A stretch of 64,000 bases of DNA from Anaspis maculata (Eukaryota > Arthropoda > Insecta > Coleoptera > Scraptiidae). The notes under the pieces were generated by a model. It was given only the letters and a program-made list of their open reading frames with translations, had not been told where the DNA came from and searched no databases. The DNA lies in assembly GCA_949128115.1 (NCBI GenBank), contig OX421966.1:65531416-65595415 (forward strand), in the 5' to 3' direction. Positions 1-10,560 of this stretch are shown one piece after another (positions within the stretch are counted from its first letter, which is position 1; every line of letters begins with the position of its first letter). A program made the position numbers and the translations under genes.

Positions 1-99
1 TCGGACACAACGACAATTGATGAAAATATTTTCAATAGACCCGTAAGCTTCACTTATGACATACATGACGATACTCAATGATCGTCATGTGAAAGTTCT

Positions 100-267
100 T
101 GCATCTTGAAAATTTGGAGGGCCCCCATTGGCCCCCTAAGGGACAAAATATCGAATGCTGCGGGTCAAATCGCTTGTCTTGGTATAAAGTATGCCCGTAC
201 CAAATCTCGTTACTGCACTCCAAAATGCAGTATCGATGTGTTTTTAGGTGTGTACCGCTTGCACTAC
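100..267. mobile_element. Right end of a family-Z long-TIR element (cut by window start)
   Basis: This stretch has the same layout as the ends of the elements at 40,857-44,431 and 52,572-57,955. A GCGGGTCAAA-type motif (about 160-172) is followed by a terminal GTACCGCTTGCACTAC (about 252-267). The rest of the element lies outside the window to the left. No coding capacity is seen. The family assignment rests on the two shared motifs and their spacing. Confidence 0.5.
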
Positions 268-556
268 AACTTGAGAAAGAAACCAATTTAATTTTTCTCA
301 TTCACTCATTTTCAATGAGGTAATATGGTATGCACTTGGTTATCAAAATTAAGCTTTTCAGCAGCTGAATTCAGCAAGAAATGATTTCCGGGTTTGGCCT
401 TTTCTAGACCGGCAATGACTGGGCTATACCTAGAAGTATCTGGAAGTATCATTTACAGCAAAACATCAGTTCAATTCAGTCTCCTCTCCAACTTTATTGA
501 GATTAAAACTCAAAATTCTTGATCTAAAATGATCCGTTTGTTCCCTTGATTCACAG

Positions 557-631
557 ATGCTGCAGGCTTCCATTGAACCTCGCATTGAACCAACAAATAA
601 CGAGCCTCTTAACAATCCTTCACCAGTTGAG
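557..631 (+). CDS. Candidate internal exon of an unidentified host gene
   Basis: A 75-nt open segment lies between a good acceptor (pyrimidine-rich stretch then TTCACAG, ending at 556) and a strong donor (GAG then GTATGT from 632). In phase 0 it reads 25 codons with no stop, rich in Pro, Asn and Glu. A second frame is also open, so the phase is not fixed. The sequence is not repeated elsewhere in the window, which sets it apart from the surrounding mobile DNA. I do not recognise the protein. It could be chance, since AG...GT pairs enclosing 75 open nucleotides are common. Confidence 0.35.
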
Positions 632-903
632 GTATGTACAGGTGATCTGATTGAGTTCCAAAGCTGATTTTTGGTTCAGCGAGCTCTATAAGAGCATGAG
701 AACTCACCATTCAATTTTCTCGGGATTTATCGCGTGTGCTTCATGGTCTTCCAGGTCTTCGAATACCTTAAGTCACTGTGAATTGCAGTTCTCGCCCTGG
801 AATTTGCACCATATGCACGGCCGCAAAAATGATCCGATTAACTCGTAATTTCACGCATCATATACCGTTTATACCATTTTAGCACAAAAACTGTCGATGA
901 CTG
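632..903. other. Non-repetitive spacer
   Basis: Together with 268-556 this is AT-rich sequence with no repeat partner in the window and no convincing gene. The small open frame at 651-848 has no recognisable product. Confidence 0.5.
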
Positions 904-1493
904 ATGAAGGGGGGTCGTGGGGGAAAGGCGAAGTTTTGCTAGATGGTCCATTTTGTTTTTCTGGACATGAAGAACCGATCACGACAAGTTAAGTATCTTT
1001 TCCGACTGAATGAACTCTCTTAAACTCGAATCCGATGTGTGAATTTGGATGGAAACAAGTTTGAACAAGTTAATTTTAGAAAACTTGATTTTTCTTTGAC
1101 AATTTCAAGCAATTTTTTTCCAACTGTTAGAGGTATTCAGCCTCAATTTTTTTCTAGGGGCCATCAAATTGAAGTGTATTCTTCACGAAAATCATGCACT
1201 CGATATGTATTTTGTTTTCCGAGATTGAAAAATCGATTTGATCCTAAACCGGCCCTCTACTACTGACCAGAACACTACAGCGAGCAACCGCAAATGAAAT
1301 TGTCAATAAAGAAACAAATTTTCTCAAGTGAACAGTTCGAACTTGTTGTCCAAAATTACACATAGGACTCGAGTTCAGGAGAATGAATTTATTCGGAAAA
1401 GATACCAAACTCGTCGGGATCGGTTCTACATGACCAGGAGAACAAAAAGAACCACCTAGCCGAGCTTCGCCCCCCCCCACGACTCCCCTTCAT
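904..1493. mobile_element. Palindromic MITE, 590 bp
   Basis: The left end starts ATGAAGGGGGGTCGTGGG and the right end is its imperfect reverse complement, finishing CCCCTTCAT. Arms of about 200 bp (904-1115 and 1285-1493) pair along their length, including shared blocks around GAACCGATC and GGTATCTTTTCCGA. There is no coding capacity. It abuts the left end of the next fold-back element, so it may have inserted there. Target duplication is not clear. Confidence 0.65.
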
Positions 1494-1494
1494 A

Positions 1495-3699
1495 GTCCGG
1501 ATGCTAGTTGCATAAAATGGAATGAACCTTGCATTTTTTGATGAGAAGATGCTACTTGGTGGAAATGTTCTTTGCATCATACTCTTCCGATCCAGAAAGG
1601 TAGCCATCAGCGCCATTCACGCCGGCAGCGTATACAGGGTGAAACAGAAAAAAAAAGTTGGAAAATTATAACTAAATAACCAAAGCATGTGGAGACGTGT
1701 AATTCACCACATACATTAACTGTTTTATGCTCATTAAGTCACAGCAAACCGTACTTGATTACCTTGAACCGTCTTTGAAATGTAGGGGAAAACAAGAAAA
1801 AAAAACAAAAACACTCTTTTTTCCATAAATGAGTGATTTTTAGATATATTGACACAATACTTGGTATTTCTGCAAAAAGTAATGTTAGGAATGATATGAG
1901 CTGGGTAGCCAATTCCTAAGCTAACTATTTCCAGAAATACGATTGTCAACTTTTTTTTCCTCTTGAGCACCATCTTGAATCTGCCCTGTGAGGCATCGTT
2001 GAAAAAGTGATTGGTTATCATAATTATGGTAATATGTAATCATTGCATCGTAAAAACAACCTCCTCATCATAATTTAGTGACCTCTTCGGCGGGAAAGAA
2101 TTGCCATTCACGTATTTTCTGGCTCTTCAAAGCTTCAGTGCCCATGATGGCATTTGCAACATCTGGAATTGTAAAATATTTTACGCATTATGAACCTTGA
2201 TGTACTTTGAGGTGGCTCACCAAGTTTTGCAATCATCAATCAGGAGGTTTGTTCTTAAAAGCTGTTTGAACAAAATTTGTTTAACTTTTTTATGGAAAAT
2301 GCAAAATAATGGATCTTTCACCCTTATTTGATCCCTCGTTGAGGAAAGCCTGAAACCGAAAGTCTCCAAAATTTCTATGCTAATGGTTCACTGAGAACTG
2401 CTCTTCAATGTGTAGTTGTCAAAATCTGCATAGTTGCGTTCAGATCCTAGACAGAGAGCGACAAAGAAGTTCATGCAGTGAAAAAAGACACAACTTCCAA
2501 TGCAACGGAGAAATCCCGGAAATGTCTGTTTTAGATAGGCTTCCCGCAATACACAGGTTCTATAAGCCTCTCAAGCGTGGGTGAAAGGCTTGAAACATTA
2601 CTAACTTAAGGCTCTAACAGTGTACCAAATTGCACATTTATGTTCAAAAAAGCAAGGTCTCCAGACAGCTTTTAGTCTAGCCCTGGACTAGTTTTTTCTC
2701 GACTGTACTTTATGTCTTTTTTTACTGCATGAACGTCTCTGTCGTTCTCTGTCTGGAATCTGAACGCAACTATGCAATTTTTGACAACTAAACATTCAAG
2801 AGCACTTCCCACTGAACCATTATCGTAAAAAATTCGGAGACTTTCGGTTTCAGGCTATCCTCAGTGAGGGATCAAGTGAGGGTGAGAGACCCAATATTTT
2901 GTATTTTTCATTAAAAAACGACACAAATTTTGTTCAAACAGCTTTTAAGAACAAACCTCTCGATTGATGATTGTGAAACTTGGTAGGCTACCTCAAAGTA
3001 CATCAAGGTTCATAATGTGTAACATATTTCACCATTCCAGATGTTGCAAATGCCATCATGGGCACTAAAGCTTTGAAGAGCCAAAAAATACGTGAATGAC
3101 AATTCTTTCCCGCCGAAGAGGTCACTAAGTTATGATAAGGAGGCTGTTTTTGCGATGCAATGATTTCATGTTATCATTATTATAATAACCAGTCACCTTT
3201 TCAACGATGCCTCACAGGGCAGATTCAAGATGGTGCTCAAGAGGAAAAAAAAGTTGACAATCGTATTTCTAGTAATAGTTGGCTTAGAAGTTGGCTACCC
3301 AGCTCATATTATTTCTAACATTACTTTTTGTAGAAATACCAAGTGTTGTGTCAATATCTCGAAGAATTACTCATTTATTGAAAAAAGATTGTTCTTGTTT
3401 TTTTTTCTGGTTTTTCCCTACATTTCAAAGACGGTTCAAGGTAATCAAGAACAGTTTGCTGTGACTTCATAAGTATAAAATAGTTATTGTATGTGGTGAG
3501 TTACACGTCTACACATGTTTCGGTTAATTGAATATAATTTTTCAACTTTTTTTTTTCTGTATCACCCTGTATACGCCGCCGGCATGGATGGTGCTGATGG
3601 CTACCTTTCTGGATCGGAAGAGTACAATGCAAGGAACATTTCCACCGAGTGGCATCTTCTCATCAAAAAATGCAAGGTACTTTCAACTAGCATCCGGAC
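1495..3699. mobile_element. Fold-back element, family X copy 1 (about 1-kb inverted arms)
   Basis: The outer ends read GTCCGGATGCTAG (left) and CTAGCATCCGGAC (right). The arms 1495-2495 and 2710-3699 are inverted copies over their full length, judged above 80% identical by eye, with a loop of about 200 bp. Both arms carry a block containing CAAGATGGTGCTCAAGAGG and a CCCTGTATAC motif that recur in the elements at 9.86 kb and 11.15/37.5 kb. No transposase is seen. The hydrophobic 80-95 codon frames in both arms are mirror copies and differ mostly by amino-acid-changing substitutions, so I do not call them genes. Large inverted arms without an obvious enzyme suggest a non-autonomous fold-back or Mutator-like element. 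Confidence 0.65.
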
Positions 3700-4106
3700 A
3701 TGATCGACACTTGGGTGGCAAAGTCCTAGCTCCACCTCCACGCGGTGCCACCTGGGTAAACCCTCCAGGGTTGAGCTAACGGAGCAGGCAAACCGTTGCC
3801 TGGCTGTAGCTTCGTGGCTTAAGGCTTGCACAACGGACTAATGACGCCGAGTTGGAAGGGGTTCATGAAGGACCCACCAATCTCGTTATATCGGGCCTAG
3901 CATACCCAGTGTCAGTCGTGTCTCACCACAGATGCTAGGCTTAGAGGGTCTTGGCTTCGCCGCCTGGACCAAAGTGGAAAGGAAACCACTATAATAAAAT
4001 ACCCCAACTCAAGGTGGAACAGCGTGAGCCGAGAAGTGCATGGCTAGGGGGATGCTTAGTCGACATCATGCGAACTCCTGGATACCGGGCGACATCCAGG
4101 TTTTAA
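3700..4106 (+). mobile_element. 5' untranslated part of a LOA/R1-like LINE
   Basis: This GC-richer stretch lies directly upstream of the LINE reading frames and begins where the family-X arm stops. It has no long frame. A stop at 4104-4106 marks the upstream limit of the first preserved frame. The placement as LINE leader is inferred from position only. Confidence 0.4.
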
Positions 4107-4436
4107 TCAGCCTTCCTGGAGCAACGCGGGGCTCTACTTCAGGTGACCACCGACATCGACATCCAGTCAATAAAGAAGCTGGAGACTTGCAAGTTGGAAA
4201 TCAACTACAAGTTTGGCCGGCTGAAGTTCCGGAGGAAAGGCAAGAAGGTGGAAGGGACGCCAGAAGGAAAGCCCAGCACCTCCACAGCCTCACCAATGGA
4301 GGTTTCAGACAACACGGTCGAAGCACCACCTGAAGCAGAGGAGACCTCAACGGCTCTGGGGGAACAAAGCGTTCCACCCCCCGAAAAATCCACCGCGCCT
4401 AAAGACTTCAAAAAGTCTAAAGGCAAGGGCGGATAG
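4107..4436 (+). pseudogene. LINE ORF1 C-terminal remnant
   Basis: The frame is open from 4107 to a TAG at 4434-4436 and has no ATG near its start, so it is the tail of a longer protein. It is basic at first (KFGRLKFRRKGKK) and then rich in Pro, Thr, Ser and Glu, ending in KKSKGKGG. It ends 11 nt before the endonuclease ATG, the usual ORF1-ORF2 arrangement of LOA/R1-group LINEs. No zinc knuckles remain. ORF1 proteins of this group bind RNA; that role is assumed from position. Confidence 0.45.
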
Positions 4437-4447
4437 TAGGAGGTAAA

Positions 4448-5320
4448 ATGGAGGCAAAAATTAAATGCCTTCAGTTGAATCTTCACCACTCAAAGGCAGC
4501 ATCTAGTGCCTTATTCCGAAGATTCAAAATGCAACAAATTGAAGTGGGTCTTCTACAAGAACCCTGGGTACACGGGGGGAAGGTGAGAGGCCTACCTACC
4601 GATACATGTAAGTTGATATACAAAGTCGACTGCGAAAAACCAAGAGCAGCCCTATTGCTCCACGCAAACATCGCATTTGTATCTGTTCCAGAGTTTACAA
4701 CAGCAGACTTGGCAACAGCTATAGTAAAAATACCCACGGAGAACGGCAAGAGGCATATAGTCATGGCCTCGGCCTACCTCCCAGGAGAAGAAACCCACCC
4801 GCCCACAGAGGAAGTTAGACGCCTAGTGGAATGGTGCAAAAAGAGGAGAAAGCACCTCATTCTGGGCTGTGACGCAAATGCCCACCACAGCGTTTGGGGC
4901 AGCACGGACATTAACAACAGGGGTAAGGAACTCCTTGACTTCATAGCAAGTAATAACTTAGAGGTTATTAATAAAGGTAACCTACCTTTGTAACTAGTAG
5001 CAGGCAGGAGGTTTTAGACATAACTTTAGCTGACATGTTCACAACAAACTACATAACCAGTTGGAGGGTTCTAGATGAAACCTCCATGTCGGACCATCAA
5101 ATGATTGTGTTTGACATACCTAGAAGGAAACATGGAAACCGTGAAAGAGTGCAGAAACCCTAAGAAGACGGACTGGGACCTCTATGTTGAGATGCTTAGG
5201 GCCGGATTCGAGGGAGTACGCCTCAAAATACCACAAGGGACGAACTAGATATGGCGACGACCCTGATCACCCAAAACATAATAAATGCTTACGAAACCAT
5301 GAAGCACACACGAGAAAGTC
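4448..5320 (+). pseudogene. LINE ORF2, apurinic-type endonuclease, broken (LOA/R1-like)
   Basis: The first 181 codons (4448-4993) give an exonuclease-endonuclease-phosphatase domain. It starts with a LQLNLHHSKAAS strand, then LLQEPWV with the metal-binding Glu, SAYLPG, and LGCDANAHHSVWGS with the catalytic Asp-Ala-Asn. This enzyme nicks target DNA for target-primed reverse transcription. After Asn-Lys-Gly-Asn a -1 frameshift near 4975 is needed to continue into TFVT...SRQEVLDITL, later TSWRV and MSDHQM with the terminal His. Several stops follow beyond 5100 and the reverse transcriptase is missing. Wording is closest to the LOA branch, from memory of the family. The element is dead and 3'-truncated. 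Confidence 0.7.
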
Positions 5321-5419
5321 CGAGAAAGTTGACTAGTGAGTGAGTTTTCATGGTCTAAGGACTCACTGAACCAAAAATCAGCTTTGGGCGAATTTGTACC
5401 AGGTATTTATGAGATAAAA

Positions 5420-5745
5420 TCTAGATTGACTGGGTCACTGGGCTACTATAGTCCAGGCGCCAGGGAGCAAAAATCAGCTCTCAATAAGGGAATAATTATT
5501 GTTTACAGGCTAGAAACTAGATTTACACGATCTGTGCAATTCAGATTTTAACATACTAATTTCCTCCCTTTCGGAAACGTCGGCGTCATGTCGTCATCAT
5601 GAACAAGAAGTGCACCAGCGTGGTTTTTGCCGAATATCTCAATTTTGGGTCATCTGACAGCAAAAGATGAGGGAAGTGACTTTGAAGTCAATGAAATTCC
5701 CTACAGTTTGGTTTCCATCTCAACTTTCTGCGACCTATGGTCTTT
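5420..5745. repeat. Repeat Y, copy 1
   Basis: About 326 bp match 9425-9747 in the same orientation, starting TCTAGATTGACTGGGTCAC and ending CTATGGTCTTT, with many single-base differences and small indels. No terminal inverted repeat or coding frame is obvious. It follows the dead LINE and may belong to the insertion that truncated it. Confidence 0.7.
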
Positions 5746-5929
5746 GAGCTTCTGGAAGCAAGAGTCATTGTTGTGAAAACTCCATGGCTACCTGACTTGA
5801 AAAACTAGAATTTCGATGCGACAAAAAAACTTCAAAATGAGATTTCTCGAGAATCCTTAATTCTACTCTCCCTATCGAACCGTAGATTACGAGTATGTAT
5901 TGAAAAGTCAAAAACGTCGTCAAAGCAAA

Positions 5930-6110
5930 GTCAAAGCTGCGTTCGGCTAAGGCGCAGCCTAAGTATAATCCAAAACATAATGTTAATTGTTTTCGGTTTT
6001 TTCAGGACCCGGAGTTAAGGACTCCGGCCACCTGGTATTCCAGGTTCAAGTGTAGATCTTTGAATGCTCAAGGGGCCTTGCATATTATTATAATTATTAT
6101 TGTAAAGTCC
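5930..6110 (+). other. Possible LINE 3' end with ATT-rich tail
   Basis: The sequence ends in a run of ATTATT/TAATTATT units (about 6085-6105) after a GC-richer stretch containing GGACTCCGGCC. Such tails are typical of non-LTR 3' ends. It could be the lost 3' part of the LINE at 3.7-5.3 kb, separated by repeat Y. This is inference. Confidence 0.3.
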
Positions 6111-6385
6111 TATTCATATGTATGAATGCTGTGTAGGACATTTTCTTATCCATCTTCCCAAGTTCGGAAGTTCTTTTGCTAATGGTCTTGGTCGTGCTAC
6201 AGTTGTTAGCACATTGCAACTTAAATGGACATGCATAGTGACGAACCGTTTTCCAGACAGAGACGCTTTTGTACCCTCAATGATCCGGCGGTTCTTCATA
6301 CCTTTTTTCCAAGGTTTGTTTGATTTTGAAAAAGATAAAAATAACGAGGAAAATAATGACAGTTTCGCAAAAAAGTGCTCGAGGT

Positions 6386-6397
6386 GGAACTCGAACC
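6386..6397 (-). repeat. tRNA-like B box, possible SINE remnant
   Basis: On the minus strand GGTTCGAGTTCC matches the RNA polymerase III B box in a T-arm-like context. No A box or cloverleaf was found upstream, so this is at most a scrap of a tRNA-derived SINE. Confidence 0.3.
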
Positions 6398-6652
6398 TGT
6401 GACCTCCAGATGAAAAAAAAACAAGTTTCATCTGAAATGCATTTTTTGACCGTTTCATTTGATCTCCTTCTTGACAACATACTAGAAGAATTCTATGTTC
6501 GCTTCATGTTTTTTTTTAAGCAAAATTGCATACACGGTGGTAAGCATAAGTAGGTACCTTTTATGGAAAATTTCTAGTAAACCGTTATTTGAAAAAAATT
6601 TGTTTCCAAGTTGGCTGTCACATGGCTTTCTTAGGTTTGCTTGCCATCCTGT

Positions 6653-7660
6653 CAGTGGCGCAGCCAAGGAGGGGGCTGAGGGGCTATAGCCCCTCCCCCC
6701 CCCCCCGACAGTCTCGGTTTTTCACCGAAGCAATGAAAAATTTTGAACAAAATAAAAAAGTGATTGTGTTCGACTGTTACCTTCTTTATCATTTAGAAAT
6801 AGATCATTAGTCTCTCTGTGTAAGAGTTGCACTGCGATTGGATTGCGCGTTTTTTTTCAATTGGTGCGGAGAGAGAAACTCTTTCTGTTTAAGGACGGAG
6901 TTGAATTGGTGAGATAGGCGTTGCGGAATAAATCCCTGTGGGTTTATTTCTTGACAGCATCTCACCATTTAGGCTTCTTCCGAAAGCTACAAGGATGCAC
7001 TTTGGTTTGAGCCCATTGGCATTTCCAAAATCAAAAAAACAATTATTCATGCAAAAATAAGATATTTCTCGATTTTGGGAATGCCAACGGGCTCAAACCA
7101 AACTGCATCCTTGTAGCTTTCGAGAGAGACCTAATTGGTAAGATTCTGTCAAGAAATAAACCCACAGGGATTATTGATTCCACAACGCTTATTTTACCGA
7201 TATAACTCCGTCCTTGAGCAAGTATACTCACCTACCTATCAGGCTCATTTTGTAAGTTCTCGTTCACTAACGACTCGTTAGTTAACGATCATCGTTCAGA
7301 CTGCCACTATTGATAGATCTAACAAAAGCACAAAAAACCGTATTTTGTGAACAGCTGCGCTCGGCCGTATCGTTTGTATGTGCCGAACGATCGTGTATGA
7401 CGTTTCTACGTGCGCGCAGCGCCGCTGTCAGTTTGCAAGTGTCATTACTACCATTTATTACTGTAATTTTCCTCGCAAACCCGGGGAATACTGAATTTAA
7501 TACCTACTTCAATTTAAGGTAGGTAACATTGGTACCACAATAATTATACTCGAAAATAGGATGACCAAGGCCCTTTTTCCGGGAGGGGGGGGGCTTTGGC
7601 ACAGCTCGCTTCGCTCGCGTTCGTTAGCCCCTCCATGGCTAAATCCTGGCTGCGCCACTG
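6653..7660. mobile_element. Non-autonomous hAT-type element, 1,008 bp
   Basis: The ends are CAGTGGCGCAGCCA and TGGCTGCGCCACTG-type inverted repeats, a form common in insect hAT transposons. Flanking octamers CATCCTGT (6645-6652) and CATCCCCT (7661-7668) agree at 6 of 8 positions, which fits the 8-bp hAT target duplication. Poly-G/C runs lie just inside both ends. No transposase frame is present. A separate internal palindrome occupies 6891-7215. Confidence 0.75.
6891..7215. repeat. Palindrome inside the hAT element
   Basis: AAGGACGGAG at the left end pairs with CTCCGTCCTT at the right, and the arms (about 130 bp each) match through blocks such as GCATCC...GTAGCTTTCG and AAATAAACCCACAGGGAT. 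It has its own symmetry centre near 7,045, so it may be a separate insertion or part of the element's own fold-back structure. Confidence 0.65.
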
Positions 7661-7991
7661 CATCCCCTGGCCACTTACATTACCAGCATGGTCAATTCTT
7701 TTGATCATTACGTATCCCTAGAATGAATAAGACATTTTAGTGACCCCCATATTCCAGGCACGCATTGCATTGTTGCGATTTCCAAGAAACCATAGCACAC
7801 CTAATCCTACAGGTAGAGATCTTTTAGTGTCCAAAGTGCTTTAGGCCTATTGTACAGTCCTATAATACCGAACCCTTATATTACAATGCTCATATGCACT
7901 GTATTATATCCATATCTGTTAATTTTATTAGGGTAGGGTCCCTCTGTCATGATACGTAGAAAGCTGTCTGCTGTCTGGCAGTCACCATCCC

Positions 7992-7999
7992 TATAAATA
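7992..7999 (+). promoter_or_regulatory. TATA box of the host gene at 8.2 kb
   Basis: TATAAATA lies about 200 bp upstream of the ATG at 8197. A TCAGC at about 8030-8034 would suit an insect initiator, giving a leader of about 165 nt. The upstream 7,661-7,990 has no repeat partner and is presumably the gene's own promoter region. Confidence 0.45.
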
Positions 8000-8196
8000 C
8001 TCTGGTTGTCTTTGAATTTGTCATAGTCTTTCAGCCGCTGTGAAGAAGTGAACTACTCGATAATTTTGAATACTTACGTACCTGAACTCTGCGTCAGGAT
8101 ATTGTGTAAGCTCTGTTATAGGGTATTTCAGTGCAAAAAAGAATATTCAAATTTAGTGTTTGTTGTCTATCAGAAAAGTAAAGACTTGGAATTAGA

Positions 8197-8495
8197 ATGT
8201 CATCAAACAAAGAAACAAGCTGTGGACGAGGCCGAGGAAGGGGCTGGATGAATAATCCTAGAACTGCGCTACCGAAACCTGGTGGACCTCCCAATTCTGC
8301 CCTTAGTGAAACGGACAAATGCACACCCCAATCAACTGTATCCAACAGCGACAAGTCCTTTTGTGATATCGTGAATATTGAATTCACCCTGAATCAAATT
8401 GGAAGTGGGGACTTGAACGACGACACAAAGTTCAATGAAAGGCTTCAGTCTATTTACAAACAGCTTGAAAGCTGTGGATCTAAAGAGAAAGTCGA
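8197..8495 (+). CDS. Host gene, first coding exon (Arg-Gly-rich N-terminus)
   Basis: The ATG opens 299 nt encoding a polar N-terminus with a GRGRGRGW motif at residues 10-17, a Pro-rich stretch (PKPGGPP), and from about residue 55 an acidic region that turns helical (KFNERLQSIYKQLESC). The frame hits a stop only if intron is read; the junction GA|GTAAGT at 8495/8496 is an almost perfect donor. Joined to the acceptor at 9334 the frame continues without a break. The layout (RG-rich tail followed by a helical repeat beginning with short charged helices) recalls MIF4G-type translation factors, but I do not recognise the protein firmly. It is the best host coding sequence in the window. Confidence 0.7.
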
Positions 8496-8558
8496 GTAAG
8501 TTTGCTTATATTTTATAATTGATTTTTATATTCACCTTGCTTACAACATTTTCTCAAT

Positions 8559-8686
8559 ACCGTATATGTATAATCAAAAACTTTACCCCTCTAGACAGGC
8601 TGTGGCTTGGCCAAAACCAGTCTCGTTTGCCTGCCAATGACCAGACCACAGCCTGCTTCGAGGAGGAAAGTTTTTGATCATACGGT
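8559..8686. mobile_element. Short palindromic MITE in intron 1
   Basis: About 128 bp fold on themselves: ACCGTATATGTATAATCAAAAACTT on the left (cited here only by its position 8559-8585) pairs with the block ending TACGGTAC at 8686, and CAGGCTGTGG pairs with CCACAGCCTG. It sits between the splice donor and a larger fold-back MITE. Confidence 0.6.
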
Positions 8687-8691
8687 ACATA

Positions 8692-9286
8692 CAGGGTGTT
8701 TGTAAACTTGGGGTAGAAAATTGAATAGTGGGTGGGGAAAGGCTCCAAAAATGCAAAGAAAATGTTGAAAAAATGTACGATCTTCGTTTTTGGAAATATG
8801 GAAGGTCAAAACGTGGTCCTTTGACCTCTCCTATTTTCGTTATTTTGAAAGAGTTTAGCTAACTTTTCCCATCAGACCAAAAAGCAAATTTTTCAACCTT
8901 TGAACGTGTTTTGTAATTTTGTTCAGTGTACACCTGGCTACAGGAGTCATAAATCCTAAAAATATGTCTTTCCTCAAAAATGCTAGTGAAAAGTTCTAGA
9001 GGTTATAAAAGTGATGAAGACAACAAATAACACAAACAGTTCCCATATGGAGTATTTTGGGTGCTTTTTTGAAAAAAACTGGATTCCCAGGATTTAGGAT
9101 TCACTGTTGAAAAGAGTTCACTGAGATCTTTCAAAATAACGAAAATAGAGGAGGTCGGAGGACCACCTTTTGACCCTCCATATTTCCAAAAACGAATGCC
9201 TTGAATTTTTTCAATATTTTTCTGATACGTTTGAAGCATTTCTCTATCTGCGGTTCAATTTTCAACCCCAAGTCTGCAGACATCCT
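8692..9286. mobile_element. Fold-back MITE with CAGGGTGT-type ends, in intron 1
   Basis: The left end CAGGGTGTTTGTAAACTTGG and the right end, reverse complement of AGGATGTCTGCAGACTTGGG, start arms of about 190 bp that share CGTTTTTGGAAATATGGA and CTATTTTCGTTATTTTGAAAG. The element at 53,463-54,089 has the same kind of end (CAGGRTGTCYC). There is no coding capacity. Confidence 0.65.
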
Positions 9287-9334
9287 TTTTATCTATATTT
9301 ACGTGGTTTTCTAACGCATATCTGTCTAATTTAG

Positions 9335-9424
9335 GAAATACCTCGAGAAAATCTTCAAATCGTGTTTGGTTGACACCGAGTTATCAACCAAACTTGCAGG
9401 TCTGGTAGCAAAGTGGTTTGCAGG
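9335..9424 (+). CDS. Host gene, second coding exon, interrupted
   Basis: The acceptor TCTAATTTAG ends at 9334. Completing the split Glu codon from exon 1, the frame reads about 30 residues, KYLEKIFKSCLVDTELSTKL then AGLVAKWFAG, an amphipathic helical pattern suiting a HEAT/MIF4G-like helix pair. The frame meets a TGA just inside repeat Y, whose first base is about 9425. Either the exon ends at the weak donor CAG|GTCTAG at 9423/9424, or repeat Y has cut into the exon and broken the gene. A 9-bp direct repeat TGCAGGTCT lies at 9396-9404 and 9419-9427. No later exon is recognisable in the window. Confidence 0.6.
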
Positions 9425-9747
9425 TCTAGATTGACTGGGTCACGGGGCTACTATAGCCGACGCGCCAGAGAGCAAAAATCAGCTCAATAAGGGAATAATA
9501 ATTGTTCACAGGCTGGGAACTAGAATGCAACGATCTGTGTAATTTAGGTTTTAACATACTAATTTCCTCCCTTTCGGAAATGTAAGCGTCATGTCGCCAC
9601 ATCAACAAGAAGTGCACCAGCGTGATTTTTACCGAATATCTTAATTTTGGGACATCTAACAGCCAAAGATGTAGGGAGTGATTTTGAAGCCAATGAAATT
9701 CTCTACAGTTTGGTTTCCATCTCAGCTTTCTGCGACCTATGGTCTTT
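9425..9747. repeat. Repeat Y, copy 2
   Basis: Direct-orientation partner of 5420-5745. It begins exactly where the host exon stops making sense, which suggests an insertion boundary. The two copies differ at many positions, so they are not recent. Confidence 0.7.
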
Positions 9748-9859
9748 TTCGGCGTAGAAGTCATTTCTTTATGGTAAAATTGTCCTTTTTGTAATTGAAT
9801 GATTGCGTATTACCATCTTGACCATCACCATACCCTACTTCTACTTTTGCGTAGGTGGC

Positions 9860-10560
9860 GGATCCAAGATGGCGGCCAAGAAATAAAAACAGTTGACTGT
9901 CTTATTTCCAATAGTAGCAGACTTGAAAAATGTCGGATGATCGCATTTTATTTCTGACATAATTCATCATAAAAATACCAAGTTATACTTCAATATCTGA
10001 AGAAATCACTGATTTATTGAGAAAAGTTGAATTGTGAAAAATTTTCAGATTTTTCCGAATATTTGAAAAGCAGTCGAAGATATTTCGGAACCGTCGACAA
10101 AATCTTCGTGAGCATGAAATTCCGAATATATAGGGTGATTTAAAAGTCTCCAGCTGTTTCGGTTCTTGGGGTATTTTTTTTTATATTTCACTTCCCTCAA
10201 CCTGCCGAATATGGCGTTTGCATTGGTATAGCTGATATTTACCCTGCAACTACATTTACAATTGATCAAAAACTAGTAAAAACATGATGTGCAGATAATT
10301 TTTGCATTGTGGCAATTTCTCCAGACTAAATAACGGTAATACCAAACGCGTCGAGAAAAGAAATGAAGAAAAAATCTTCAAGATCCAAAATAGCTGAAGA
10401 CATCAAAATCACCCTACATATTTGTTAATTTATGCTCACGAAGATATTGTGAACGGTTTCGGAATATCTTCGACCGTTTTTGAAATATTCTGAAAAAACT
10501 AAATTTTTTTCATGAATCAACTTTTTCCAATAAATCAGTCATATCGTTCATAAATCAAAA
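9860..10560. mobile_element. Family-X related fold-back fragment
   Basis: A CAAGATGGCGGCCAAGA core at 9865-9882, followed by a TTGACTGTC block, matches the cores of copies X1 and X2. Arms near 9,995-10,190 and 10,355-10,560 are inverted copies sharing ACTGATTTATTG, GTCGAAGATATT and ATCTTCGTGAGCAT. The outer termini are not preserved. Confidence 0.55.

Noticed and set aside
1734..3472. Two mirror-image hydrophobic frames of 80-95 codons (minus at 1734-2021, plus at 3230-3472)
   Set aside because: They lie in the two arms of one palindrome and differ mainly by replacement changes, so shared ancestry of the arms, not coding constraint, explains the match.
6378..6410. tRNA gene on the minus strand
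   Set aside because: Only a B box is present; no acceptor stem, D arm or anticodon arm can be folded.
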